A stretch of 64,000 bases of DNA from Callaeas wilsoni. Its lineage: Eukaryota; Chordata; Aves; Passeriformes; Callaeidae. The stretch spans positions 64,501 to 128,500 of the forward strand of contig VWPU01017461.1 in assembly GCA_013398955.1 (NCBI GenBank), written 5' to 3'. This document shows positions 36,264 to 48,804 of this stretch, one piece after another. The number at the start of each line of letters is the position of its first letter. The stretch's first letter is position 1. Below the pieces are notes generated by a model that worked only from the letters and a program-made list of their open reading frames with translations, ran no database searches and was not told the origin of the DNA. The position numbers and the translations under genes are program-made.

Positions 36264-39200
36264 TACGACTTCTAGTCATAAATCTTATCTAAAGGGAAAA
36301 CAGGGAAGCAAGTCTTAAGACAAAATTTGAATTCCACCAGACACCCAGTAAACCCTTGGGAACAACATCTCCAACAGGGTGACTTACTCCTGCAAGACGA
36401 CAGTGTCCCAGCCAGGTACTTCTGGGAGGGAGCACAGTGCAATCTGTGCTAAACATGCGAGAGCTCCCAGAGAAAGCCACAGCTCTGCAGAAGATGAACT
36501 GAAGATTACTCCAGGTGCCCAAGATGGCATTTGCAGTCTCTGTGACAAGAGGACAATTCTTGAGGCAGCTTTATAGAGCATTGGGAGGGGAGGAGAGGAA
36601 AAAAAGAGGAAAAGCAGTGCAAGTGTCATGAGGGTTGAGCAAATCAGATCAGCCAAACTACTAGTCAGGGAGAAAACACCCCATCAGTGGGTAGTTCCTG
36701 TATACTTTGTTTTACCACAGTAAATTAAGCTCTTTTTAGAGGACTCCAAGCAGGATTTCATTGATTAAGATCACAGTTAGCTCTTCCCACTACAGGAAAG
36801 GAACATGGCAGGGTGTCCTTAAGAGCTGTAATGCTGGTTTATATTCCTACTCCTCAAGGTAACAATGCTGCACTGAAACATCAAACTGGTGTTTCTATTA
36901 TCAAACTATTATCAAATACAATACCTCCACACATTTTCCTTTGTTCAGAGTATAACTGAATACGGCAAAACACCTTCCTAGCACTTAGGAGAAACACCTC
37001 TGCAGTGCTCAGCAGCCCTGTTCAACATCAATCAAAAACAAAGTCACAACACGGCTGTGGCCAGCAGTGCTCCAAGGAAATTGTGGGCAAAGGAGAGGAG
37101 ACTATAAATGCCTTGAGATACTTTTGGAGACTATCCAGGAATAACAGAGGTGGCCTCGGATACAAGCTTGCACTATGCAGCTTTATCCCGGCAAACAAGT
37201 AGATACAAGTAAACAGCGTTGCCTCACACATGTCCCAGAGGCGCTGCATACTTCAGACATGCAAGTACTCCGTCAACTCCTCAGCACTAACACGCTCCAG
37301 CTGTGTGCCAGCTCCAGGCTTTCCCAGCCCCCTGCCCTGACCCTCCCCAGCCGAAGAAACCAACACTGCCAGACAGGGCATGGGCACACATTATTCGGCC
37401 ATTTGGGAGGTGGTCCCATCTTTGACCACCATAAACCTCTAAGCAACAAATAGAAGCAAGAGGTCATGCTCAGCTCATTGTCTTTAACATCTAGGTCTGT
37501 CCACATCAGCTCCTTGCAAGAATTAAATCAACTCAACTTCATTATTTCTCACTTTCCCCACCAAAATACAATCAGCACCAGCTCAGGCGGTCTGCTTGGG
37601 ACTTCAGCCACATAAACACACCAAGATGCCTGGCTCTCCATGCCATCAACAACCCACTCAGGTTTTCTTAAGTTTATCAAGGTCCAACAGTCAATTTTAA
37701 AATCTTAGCTCAATTTTACATATATTAAACCACCAGCTAACATGAAGTATGAAGGGGGGAAGGAGGACTGTTGAGGCAGACACGATATGTAACTTGGCAC
37801 CGTTTGCCATTTCATGTAACTTCTTGCATCACTGAAGAAAGATCCAGCAAACATTCAGAGGAAAAATAATAACTAATCAGCAGAATAGGGAAGAGAGAGA
37901 TGTCTCCACATACCTCCTTCTCTATTCTTTTTCTTCATTTATCCATAAATTTCTTCCCCTGACCATCTCTGATGTGGACATCCATTCCAATACAGCTGTA
38001 GGACTACACAGTGCCTCTTCTCCACACCCATTCCTAGCATATGGAAAAACATGTCCAAACCCTGGGACAAATTCATAAAGTCCTCTGGCCTTGAGTTATC
38101 ACAGTCTTCTGTCTTCAGTTAGGAAGGGCACAGCTCTCTCTAGTTTCATCATACAACTAGCCTGAGCCTTTTGGATTCCAGGCTTCTTTCTGTGGGATTC
38201 TGAAGCTCACAGATAGAAAGAAAAAAAAAAATCCAAAACTTTATTATCTCCTGAGAGGATGAAGGTACATTCACCCAGAGGTATTTTATATTATTTCTAG
38301 GGAATCTGATCTTCTTTGCAGAGACAATGTAGTCTAAGTAGAACCTTGCTCACTGCTCAGGGAAACAACTTTAAAGAAATACAGAAAAAAAATTGACTTT
38401 TTAATGCCAAATCAAAAAAAAAAAACTTCAAGGAATTACTTCATAAAGTATTATTCAGGGTTTTTTTAATTAACTTTAGTAACAAGACTGCTACTGTTGC
38501 CTTTATAGGAACCATATTTGTTCACAAAATGAAAGTTTGGAGGCAGTGTTTATAACTATGTGTAAGTCTGCAATCCAGAGTGGCTGAGAACACAGTATTA
38601 GAGTTACAGATCACAAAATCATACTAAATTCTTCACACAGCACCATCCAGCATTTGAGACATCGCTGCACCATACAGATTGGCACAGGCCCTTCGTTGTG
38701 CAAGACAGGTTGCAAAAAAGTTTGATGCAAACTTTATACCCTTTTATTTGTCTAACAGCAGTGCCCAAAGGCACCACCAGAGAACAGAGTCCTTTTGTGT
38801 GAAGTACTGTACAAACAAGAGAGTGAGAAAGACTGACCCTGCCCAAAAAACAGATGGGAGTGAACAAGGGAGGCACGGAAAAGGGAAACTGCTCAAATAA
38901 GAGACCTGTGAAATGCAACATCGATGCTAAGGAACATATTGCCTGAGTGGGCGACAAAGAGAACTAGTAACAAAGAAAATCAGTTTCCTGGATCTCCCCA
39001 AAGACTGATTCCTGTCCCAGCTAAAACAAGTGTCCCTGAGCAAGCATCCCAGGAACTTCCTACAACATAATCAAGTACTTCCACACACCACATCCAGCCT
39101 TCCCAAGCCTGGTGACTAAGAACAAGAGAAACAAATGAGCTGACTTTGTTCTGCTGGAAAGTTGGGTCCCTCCCCTCGCCGGGGGAATTAAACTCCTGTT

Positions 39201-40090
39201 TCTAGTACTGGAGGATGAAGCATCAGGTTTCAGAAATCATGGCACTTTTAGCTATGAGAAGAGCTGCCAGCAGCTGAGACATAAAAATTGCTCATCTCAG
39301 ACTTGTGGTCAGAGTTGACATTTGGGGATATTTCCACAGACAAACAGATAAGGAGGAAATGCTCCCCTGGCAGATTTATTAATCTGTAAATGCTGGCTGA
39401 AGACACTGAGCCGTTCGGAGCAGCGGAGTCCCAGGGAGACGGATTAGCAGCAGAAGTGTAGATGAGGTGGCCATGGGTGCATAATGCTAATTAAATATAG
39501 TCTGCAATTTATAAAATGGGTTTGTACACATAAAGCTACATTTCTCACCACTAACCACAGAAGATCACGTAAAATCACCTTCTACAGCCCGTGGGGGGGT
39601 TATACACTTATTAATTGGAATGAACCATCAGGAGGTGCTTACTGTGCCTATAAATGCACCCCCACTCTCATGAAAGCACTGCTACATCACCGACAGACTA
39701 CGGTCCTGATGCTGCAAGCATCAAAATAAAATCTTTGAGCAGGAGAGAATTCCTTGCAATCAAAAGAGATGGACACGCAGCAAAACGGTATAAAACAGGC
39801 AACAAATTTCCTCTTCCTGCTGCCACTAATTTCATGCCTATCAATAAGATGAATTATTCTGCTGCTCATTTTCTGTGTAGTCTTTTGTTTTCCAACCCCA
39901 GGAAGATAAATTATGTCAAAGTATAGGCTTTAGGCTCCCAATCCATGGGCCCCAAACTATGCACGGGCCACTTCAGCATATTTTCAAGAAATGACATTTC
40001 TCTCTAGAACCATCCATGCTTTGCAGGACACAACTCAGTTGTGCTCTAGATACAGAAAGTCTCCCCTACTTTTAGGAAGACATCTCGTAG

Positions 40091-40240
40091 ACAAAGCCTT
40101 CTAAAAGGCTTTGTGTTTATGGCCACAATGTGGTTAAACTAGAAAGCACCATTAGTTCTTTATTAATCAACAATTAATTGATAGCTTTAGCTCTCAATCC
40201 AGTATTATTGAGCTGATAACAGCGAGATGAAGGTGGAGAT
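40091..40240. promoter_or_regulatory. Candidate enhancer: SOX/TCF-like palindrome plus TAAT cluster
   Basis: A perfect 10-bp inverted repeat, ACAAAGCCTT (40091-40100), CTAA loop, AAGGCTTTGT (40105-40114), presents inverted ACAAAG cores like those bound by SOX or TCF/LEF HMG-box factors. About 45 bp on, 40160-40183 packs overlapping TTAATC, CAATTAATTG and TTGATA homeodomain-type cores. The density is unusual for this window. Regulatory function is inferred. Confidence 0.35.
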
Positions 40241-40249
40241 GTACAGTGA

Positions 40250-42690
40250 AAGACCGTCCTGTAAAAGTTAGTCTATCATAAAGAAGGATCCTGCACAGTG
40301 TATGAGGGGGTGGGGCACAGTAGTAACTGAATCAAGTACTTTCATCACTACTGGCTTTCCCAAGGTTATTGATGGGAGCAAACAGACTTCCTATTTCTCA
40401 GTTTTACCATATGTCTGACAGTATTTGATATTGCTTAAACAGTACAAGATCTTAGGAGTATGATGCTAGAAGAAAACCGTTAGCTTTCACCTTCAAGAGG
40501 TTTCCACTGCTCTCAAACACGTGAAAACACAGGAGTTTTCATGCTTGGTGAATTTAAAAAGCATAAATTCTTCACCTTCTAAACATTCTTTATTAACCTT
40601 CAGGTAGGAAATTCAAGGGTCCTCATTATTTTTTCTTCTTCAGTATGTATTTTATATAGGCAATATGAAGAAAAAGAATTACTGAAAGAAGCATTCAGAG
40701 TCACTTGTAGCAGAAATTAAACAATTTCTTTAATTCTTTTAATTGTCAGTTTAAAATCATTTAATTATGTCCTGAATCAGTGCGGTGTTAGACATGGACA
40801 CAGTTCTGAGAGAAATAGCTCTTCAACCAGTTTTAGAGTCAGACTTGTCCTTAGGTAGCTCTCCTGAAAGTGAGGTGTTCTGTCTCCATCCAGTTTGTCA
40901 CGGTCAAGGAATTTTACCCTACAGTAGTTCTCAAGCACTTTTCCTACTTATCTACCTTAAAGATCTAGCTAGAAATGGGACTTGCAAACAGCAAAATTAA
41001 GAACTCTGGAAGCTAGGCTGAACATTGCTGATAAAAACCACAAAACCAAGAACTCAATTGCAAAGTAGGCTAAAGAGCACAAACTCGAAGATAAAAAGCC
41101 ACTCTCGCTGTAAATAACAACGATAACAGAACCACTAAAGCAGAAATCAAAACCCCATGTACTCTGCTTGTGGTTTTTGACAGAAAACCAATTCATTTGG
41201 TTCCCCTCAATTCGCACACCCATGCAACCAATATTTTGCATACTGATTGGAAAACAAAAAAAAAAGAAAAGAAACACAAGAAAACCCCAACTCCTTATGT
41301 AATACATACTCCCATCACTCTAACTGTAAAATAGCATGCAAAAATACAAGTCAATACAGATTTTCTGTAAATACCTTGAAACATGATATATGCAAAAAAC
41401 TGTCTTATAGTATTCATGCTAGCTAGCTTGAACTTTTCCCAAAAAATGAAGCACTGGGTTTCCAACAAGCCTACCCAGCCCACCCTGTATGCTTAAAACA
41501 TGCTTTTCTTCTACACTTTGAAAAATACTGTTTACCAGAAAAGTCAGAAGATGGGAAAACACTAAATATAAGCAGCAAATGAAAGTTGATGCTGTTGCTA
41601 GAACACTTCACCATTCTATTCCTTGACATGTTGTGATATTAGGGTGGGTTTTTTTTTTCTTTTGCCATTCTGCTTGTTTCTTGTTAGGAAAAAAATAAAA
41701 ACCATCAACAAATAATCACAGCATCACACATTTCCAGATAGACTTTGAAGTTCACAAAGTTGTTGAGGTAAAATTCACAGCCCTGTTGCTGAGATTTGGT
41801 TACAGGCAGCCCTATAAAAGCTCACTTGCTAGAGTAATAGTTCATCACCATTAAAAATAAACATATTATATCATTATAAAACATCTAAAAATTACAAGAT
41901 AAGCAATTTGCTCTGAAACAGTTCTTAGTAATGGTAGAATCTGTTTAAACCCCCTAAAACAATCTCAAGGAGAAGTATTTTGTGTGAGCACAGTCCCTTA
42001 CAGGATTGTAAGCACAAGAAGACGAGTCCTTGGTGGTGTATTTGGCCCAATCCTTACATATTCATTTTCTTGTCATTTTTGGTTGGACTACAGAGCCCTG
42101 TAGCAGGAGTAAAGTATGGCAGCATGGAGGGGGAGTGGGTAGGAATCATTCTTTAGTAAAACTGTCCTATTGACTTTGGAGTGGAATTTTCCATGAGATT
42201 GCTATAATCAATACAACTTTTGCTCAGACTTTAAGGGGGAGGGGGGGGGAAATTAAAAAGAAATGTGCATGTGGTCAGGGAGAAACAAAGCCTGAAATGT
42301 GTCATGCAATCTGGCTTCTCATGGCTATCCCTGTCCAAGCACTTCTGAGAACATGAAACCACAATGCCATAATGAAAATTCTTTCGTATACATAATTATT
42401 GAACACAATCAGCATCTGGTAGGAGAGAAAAGAAAGAAGTCCAAATACACAGCTCCCATCCTGACAAACTGTCAGCTGGCATAATCAATCAGCAGCTAAT
42501 GTTTTTACATATGATTTTGGTCGGAAGTCAAAAGGAAAAGAGAGCTTCAGGGGAAGGGAGCATTAAAAAAAACCCAAAAAACCAAGAAAACCAAAACAGT
42601 TCTTTAATTTTATGCAGCTCTTATTTACTTTAACCCCACTTCTCCAAAGTCCTTTCAAGACAGCACCATTTTCCAAAATACAGAGAATAT
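40250..42690. other. Non-coding DNA
   Basis: AT-rich, with a T run near 41650-41658, an A run near 41260-41268, and G runs at 42235-42239 and 42241-42249. A weak CCTATTGACTTTGGAGTGG match at about 42166-42184 may be a further palindromic-repeat remnant. No gene was recognised. Confidence 0.55.
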
Positions 42691-42699
42691 GACCCTATG

Positions 42700-42800
42700 C
42701 CTCAGGCTAAGGTTTAGGTAAGCAGTGCTAGTCCTGTTTCATAGACGGGCAAACTGAGGAAGAGACAACCAGGCCAAAGGACAAACAAAACTGTCTGTAG
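42700..42800 (+). repeat. MIR/L2-type SINE relic
   Basis: TTTAGGTAAGCAGTGCTAGT (42713-42732), CCTGTTTCATAGACGGGCAA (42733-42752) and ACTGAGGAAGAGAC (42753-42766) follow the MIR/L2 order 'GGTAGGTA...CCCATTTTACAGATGGGGAAACTGAGGCACAGAG'. The downstream 'gccaaagg' block fits a decayed 'gcccaagg'. Both ends are blurred. Confidence 0.65.
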
Positions 42801-42804
42801 TAGT

Positions 42805-45375
42805 CAAGAGCCATCTCAACCCTTTGGGTTCAACAACTTCTGCATCCTTCCTCCCATTTTAAACAACACCACGTCCAAGATCCTTATCAGCTGAATGATG
42901 TTCCTTAAAGGACAGAGGCAGGATACGCACTACATCCCTCTAATACACACATTCCATATGACCTATGCTCTCCAAACCAAGAGTGACTCCTATGTCAGCA
43001 TCTACGATCCTGCAGTCACCTCATGAAACAAACAGCGACCTTTTAATTAAGAATGAACCCAACATTCCTGTGCACTGTGCACACATCTCAAGACACCAAA
43101 AGGCCCTCAATTCCTCTTGTTTGCACTTCAAGGTTTTGTTTCAGGGGGTTTTTAACAAGTAAAAGCTATTTTATAATTTTTTTTTTTTTTAAAAAAGTAT
43201 TAAGCAATTCCAAAGCATAGCGGCTGGTGGGACAGTTTTTTGGGACTTAAGAATGATCCACGTGGGGAAAAAAGAAAACATACACTCTCACAGAGTGGGT
43301 CACTGGGCAATCCAGACACATTCTCAAAGGCAGACATTGTGGGAGATGAAGTTACTAGGCAGGAAAAACAGTTGCTAAGTCTGAATATTTGGTTATTCTC
43401 AGAGCAGGGATTACAAGAGGAAGTGTTGACAATGTAAGAGTAGCTACCACGAAGTCCCCAGAGCTTTTTAGTTGTCCCTGCTGATCCCACAGCGAGGGGA
43501 GGGGTGAGTGACGGGGCTCGCCCACAGTGACAGTGCCAGAAACGAGCTCGTGTGACACTCACAGCATGTCAGACATTGTCATTTTAATACAGATTCTTCC
43601 GACCTACACACAGACCCTCTAAGTAACACTGGGATACCTCAGTGTCACAGCTCACAGTGAATCCTACTGCTCCTTTCGCCATTACCACATGGCTACATCC
43701 AGAAAAAGGAATAAAACACCTTTCTGCCAGCACCACTATGTCCCAGGCCTTTCAAACAACTTGGAGCTCAATTCCTTTGATCCTCTCAAAGCAGGCTTTC
43801 TTAGCTTGTTTTCACCGAGGCTAAATGGACCATCAGGACAAGGCAGGAACACAGTCTACCAGCCTTCCCAAAAAAGGCTGATGGATCTGTCTTCATTACA
43901 ATCAAGGGCTACTCATTCAGAGTCCCAAGCACAGAAATAAAATTGTTTAAAAATATTTGCAATAGCTCAGACTTAACAGATATCAAAATGAAATCATGCC
44001 TTGCAAAATTAATATGCTTTGAAGTATAGATGACTGAAAATGAAGACCAACTCTTCTCTCTGTGTTTTATTTAATAAAGTCCTGCAGAATTCCTTTTGTT
44101 ATTACAGTGAGCTTTCCTTATTTCTTACCAGAAATAAGGAATTACTAAAATGCCCTAAATTTTACATATTGGCAGCAGGTTATTTCACCTTAGGTTTAAC
44201 AGCCTCTAGAAATGTCACAAAATTACTGGCTGACCTCAACAGCCCAACTTGGAGACCCATAACCTCAGGACAGGTTCCCTTCTTCCCTGTTATCTGCTAC
44301 CAGCAGTTGCAAGAGTTGAGCAGAGCACTGTGACAATGAGAGGGAAGCAAAGGGATGCCCAGCAAGGCAGGAACAGGCACAGAGGGACTCAAACAGCACC
44401 GCTGCCTCTTCTAAATTTTGTGGAAAGGGCCTTAAATGAGTAACATAAGGAAAGACGATTTTTTTTTTTTTTTGTCCGAAATGAGACAGAACACATGGAT
44501 CTGGGTTAGCTTTGCTGGAACCCACTAAGGACGGAACAACAGAGTCAAATATGTTCATTGTTCAACCTCTCTGTCTTACCAATTCCTCTGTGAGATTGTT
44601 CACTTGTATCTTTCATGGCATTTTACAGCTGCCTACTGCGCACATTTTGGGTATTACACCAGTAAATAAGCAGCGACAGCTTCTTAGGCCATTATTGCAC
44701 AACATCCTCATCCTCTGGAATATGTCAATCGTTCTGTCTGCACAACACGGTGCTTAATTTTCTCTTAAAATACTGAAAACTGTAGCTGGAAAACCTCTGA
44801 ATAAGCACACATTAAACACATCTCACAAAGCAATCACAGAACTAAGACCACGAAGAAGTCATCAGTGCCTACCCTCTGTTCTTGAAAAAATAAAGAGAAA
44901 AAAAATTTAAAAAACTTGCCTCCTCCTTCACATTTCAATAAATCTCAAAAATCCCAAGAAGTTTAGGGGAAAAAATAATTTTAAAAACCCATTCACGCCT
45001 TGTGGCAGTCAGTATTAAAAAAAATAAATAAAAAAAATTTAAAAAACCCCACGAAACGTTGCTTTCAATTTATATATATTTCCTTCTCAATGGGAAAGAT
45101 CAATAGTTTTAAGAAAAATACTACACCTTCTTTCTGCTCCATATGTTTCTCTTATTGGTTCATTTACACTGGGCTGTTCTCACACAAGCAGTTAGTACAT
45201 CTTTTTGTCATTTTAGCCTTCCCCAGCCATTAGTGCTAACCACTGAGACGGTGCAGCTCTCCTCTGCCATCCTGCCTCAGCACTGCATCTCTTTCTCCAG
45301 CCCTTCTCCCTTTGACTAATGTTCACCAACACTCATACATCATTCCCAAATTGGTCCAAATGAATTAAACACAGC
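42805..45375. other. Non-coding DNA
   Basis: T and A runs at about 43179-43197, 44460-44474 and 44900-45050, where A-rich sequence alternates with AAATTT and C runs. Contains the 12-bp hairpin at 44114-44141. Open frames are at most 120 codons and anonymous. Confidence 0.55.
44114..44141. repeat. Perfect 12-bp inverted repeat with 4-nt loop
   Basis: TTCCTTATTTCT (44114-44125), loop TACC, then AGAAATAAGGAA (44130-44141). This could extrude a small cruciform or make an RNA hairpin. It is too short for a microRNA precursor. Confidence 0.85.
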
Positions 45376-45600
45376 TCTGCTTAACATTACGAGATTTAAA
45401 TGGATTTTCTCTCTGCAGGTCTGCCCCATAATTGGGTTTATCCATCTTGTTGAAGTACAGTTTACACTTGCTAACATCACGCCAATTCAAGCTACATTTT
45501 CTGCTCCAGTGGCAGGAGTGAAGCAGATTTGTCATCGGATCATAACAGGTAATTCAAACAACAATTAGTTTGATGACGGCCCGTATGTCAATGTCTGGTC
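45376..45600. promoter_or_regulatory. Candidate conserved element
   Basis: A repeat-free block with CCCATAATTGG, TTGATGACG and CAACAATTAGTTTGATG-type AT-rich motifs and several retained CpG. It includes a segment at 45419-45548 with splice-like borders, an open frame on the plus strand and another on the minus strand. Either a conserved enhancer-like element or a small exon is possible, and I favour the former. Confidence 0.3.
45419..45548 (+). other. Candidate exon with splice-like borders (weak)
   Basis: The 130-bp segment is preceded by TTTTCTCTCTGCAG (an acceptor-like pyrimidine tract plus AG ending at 45418) and followed by GTAATT (donor-like, from 45549). One frame is open throughout and begins VCPIIGFIHLVEVQF. 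It resembles no protein I know. One minus-strand frame is also open across it, and an open frame of this size is not rare by chance. No partner exon was found. Confidence 0.15.
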
Positions 45601-45604
45601 CCAG

Positions 45605-48590
45605 TCAGCTCTGCTCGCACCCGCTGCTCTCTGTGCGCTAAGATGAATTGTGCTCACAATTCTTCAATTTCAATCGACAAATACTTACCGGAAAAAAGCT
45701 GGAACTCGATTGACACCGAACCTTCCCATCTCCCAGCGAGCGCCCTGGGGGGAGAAGCCCTGGGCAGAGCAGGATGGTGCAAGCTCCTCTGCCCCCGCTA
45801 CACCACGGCTTCTGGCAAATGCTGAAGGACTGGGGCTCCACCACACTTGTGCAGGGCAGCAGCAGCGCTCTGGAGACCCCTCTCACCTGCACACACTTTT
45901 TTCGCCCAAACTCAAACCCAGCAGCCTGACAGACAGGTGCAAGCTGCCCTGACTTTGCAGCCCTGGAAACTCAAGCAGAGAGGCAAGTCTAGACAGAGGC
46001 TAAAACAAGACTATTTTCTGATGGGTGCCACAACCACAACCCACCACAACTGCCCCAGGGGCAATTATAAAAAGCTGAGCATCACTGAAGATGAAGCCCT
46101 GAGCTTCTCAAGGTGGACACTCAGCAAAAGAAAGCTTTAGCTCCAGATTTCCATGTGTTGGGAGAGAGAGGGCAGAACACCCCTGAGTCCCAGTTTTTAG
46201 TGAAATACTTCAACTCCCATAATAACATTCAAAATATTTGTAGGCAAAGTCATGAGTTCTGGGTTTGAAAATACCATGCATTTCTTGGAGGGCTGATTTT
46301 GCCAATCAGACAAGACATCATTTGCCTCTCCAAATCTGTTCAAGAAAGCTTGTTTCAGATTAAAAGAAACATTCTTTTCTGAGGGCCAAGTAAATCTAAT
46401 ACACATTCATGTTTTTCAATCCCCTTCATAAACATGGGGTTATCTATGACACAGCATTGATAATTTCAAACAACCATATACATCTGTGTCTATAGTATTA
46501 ACTACAAATGTGATCAATCCCTTGGCTACTTTTCCTCTTATTCTTTCTGGTTTAGAGAAAGAAAAATCCTAAGTGATTTTCCGCAATATCATTTTGTCTG
46601 CAATTATATACTAACACGCAATACTAGTTGCCGTACATGATTTAAATGAAAAATCCAGCTAGCTGGCCAAAAATGTAGGAACTCTTTTAATAATTAGAAA
46701 AAGATCTCCACTGAAAGAAACCAACATTTAGATAGCAGTCTTGGTTTAAAAATTAAAAAGTGCTTAATGAGCAACAAAGACATCAGTGACTAAAGATTTT
46801 CAAAGCCAATACCAGCACACCATAAAAATCTCTTTAACCTAAACATTGTAAAAGAAGATGATTACATTCAGGTCAAAAAGTAGTTAAAGCAATGGTATAT
46901 AAAATATTCTCCTTCTGGAAGTGGCAAGGGAAAATTCTGTACAGATAGAAAGCAGATACAGTAAAACCTTACTGGAACCTGGAAAACATCATTCTGTGTC
47001 TCTACACTAAAATTTAAGTCAGATACAAATCAAAGCCCTGAAAAAAATTAGTGTTTTGTGTCTCTGGTTCACATTTTCTGTTCTAATACCATCATCGCCT
47101 CCCAAAAAAATTACAAGCACTTCTTTCATTTTCAGCTTTTTTAATTATTCTGATGCATGCCTTATAGATGGAGGCAAATCAGACTCGCCAGGGCCTGATG
47201 CTCAGCTGAGGAAAATCATGAGAGGGCCACCAGGGGTTTTTTCTGGAGGGTTTTTTTTTGTGGTTTTTTGGTTGGTTTTTTTTTTTTTCAGGAGGGAGGC
47301 GGTTTTTTGAAGCAGAGTTACGACAGCTCGCAAAAATCTTTGGACAACATACATTTAGCAATTCTACATTTGTTTTTTACATCACGCTGGTATTTCAGGA
47401 TAATTCTGAATACCGGGAACAGCTCCAAGTGTCTCAGGTCACTTCTGAAAGTACAGCTGGCATCAATCCCACAGGTCATTCCCTTGGAGAGCTTCCCAAC
47501 ATCTCAGGAGCACCCAATCGAAAAGTCCAAAACCACGGAGAGACATCAATTCCCACACAAAGCCCATCATCTGGTGATCTGTGCTTGTCAAGCTCTGAAG
47601 GAAGAAACCCCAACATCCCAAACACTTAAGAGGCAGAAAGAGGTCACAACACAACATCTTCACCACATTCCTAGCACTTGACCTCAGCACTGGGCAGGGA
47701 AGTGGTGGCAGCAGACAAGACTCTGGCAAGAAATCAGGACCCAGTTTTGCAACCGTAACTCCTGCCCCACTGAAGGCTGGAGGTATGGGGTAATGTCCCC
47801 AGACCAGACCCTTGTCACCCTTACCCACAAAGCAACAAAGCCACTCGCACCCCCGTGCAAGGCAGGCACTTGTTGCATGGTGGAGGGGGCAGCAATCTTA
47901 AGAGGCTGTTTATTTTTGCCAAGCTGGCACGGGAATAAGGCACAGGTGTGCACATGAGACAAGGGCAGGGGTCACAGAGAGAAAAAGAAATAACGACTTC
48001 CAGGTTTTGGAATTGCCTGGCACTCCAGAGCCAGCAGATTCCAACTCTTCCAGCTATTCACAGCCAGGAAATACCCTCTCTCGCAGTCATCGCTCAAAAT
48101 AATAAATATTTATTTATAAATTGCATGCAGGCTGTTCCCCTAGCATGGGGCTGAACAGAGCAGAAATAAGGGCAATGCAACCCCTTAATTGTCAGAATAT
48201 CTGCAAAAGCAAACAGGGACCACAGGTTACACACACACAAGCTCAGATAGTACCAGGAAACATCACCAGCATCCAAGAAATTATGAAGACAACTGGAAAA
48301 ATTCTCAGAGTTTTAGATCTATTCTCTCTTCCAAAACAGGGAGATCTTTCCCAGGTCATAATCCCTCAAAAGAGGAGACTTCCTACTCTATCACCAAGCA
48401 GGCTCAGCTCCAGCCATGGAGCACAGGTGACAGGCTCACGCCCCGGCATAAAAGGAGGTGGGTGCTGATTGTGCCTGGGTACAGCACAGCCAAAAGTCTA
48501 CGCAGGGAGCAGGAACTGAGTGGAGCACCCAATAAGTGTTTGTTTTTGTTTCTTTTTTAATTTAGTAAGTCTCAGCTATCACTAGCAGCC
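45605..48590. other. Non-coding DNA
   Basis: 45640-45960 is GC-richer with several anonymous overlapping open frames. 46400-47050 is AT-rich. 47233-47289 is a T/G tract. Open frames of 121-137 codons at 47258-47828 lie on both strands, overlap one another and match nothing I recognise. Confidence 0.55.
47233..47294 (+). repeat. T/G-rich tract ending in an acceptor-like CAG
   Basis: G runs (GGGG, GGG) alternate with runs of 6-14 T, ending T13-CAG at about 47276-47291. The last part would be a strong 3' splice-site polypyrimidine tract, but no donor-bounded exon with known coding content follows. Probably simple sequence. Confidence 0.55.
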
Positions 48591-48599
48591 AGTGCAAAG

Positions 48600-48800
48600 C
48601 CTCAAAGCCAAGCAGAATAACACATCCTCAGGCTTTTGTATCCCAGCTTGTCCTGACGGCTTCCGTTGCAAATCAGTTGTCGTAGCTGGAGACTGGACTT
48701 GAGACGCTGATTAAACAAAGCTTGCTCTCCTCCAGTCTGACGCAGCGCTGCTCCCTCGTCCAGCGCCTCATTAACGGGCTCATGGATATCCATCCACTGT
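48600..48800 (-). promoter_or_regulatory. CpG-retaining block with a 63-codon minus-strand frame
   Basis: About nine CpG dinucleotides lie in 150 bp (about 48655-48780) without the high GC of an island, which suggests constraint. A minus-strand frame, 48602-48793, starts MDIHEPVNEALDEGAAL and is hydrophilic, but I recognise no family. There is an in-frame TAG just upstream, and the upstream flank lacks a good acceptor. It may be a conserved regulatory element or a small ORF. Confidence 0.25.
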
Positions 48801-48804
48801 GACT

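Larger units (their letters stand above)
34990..40085. other. Non-coding DNA
   Basis: Holds A/T microsatellite sequence at 36132-36168, A runs at 35645-35654, 36249-36263 and 38221-38231, and a hyphenated palindrome CAGATT-TATT-AATCTG at 39371-39386 followed by the POU/homeodomain-like ATGCTAATTAAAT at 39483-39495. Open frames are at most 112 codons and anonymous. Confidence 0.6.

Noticed and set aside
40380..40440. CTCAGTTTTACCATATGTCTG as a minus-strand MIR relic
   Set aside because: A single short match to 'CTCAGTTTCCCCATCTGTA', with no supporting neighbouring blocks in order.
42235..42249. G5-A-G9 run as a G-quadruplex
   Set aside because: Only three separated G3 runs can be made with proper loops, so it does not meet the four-run motif.
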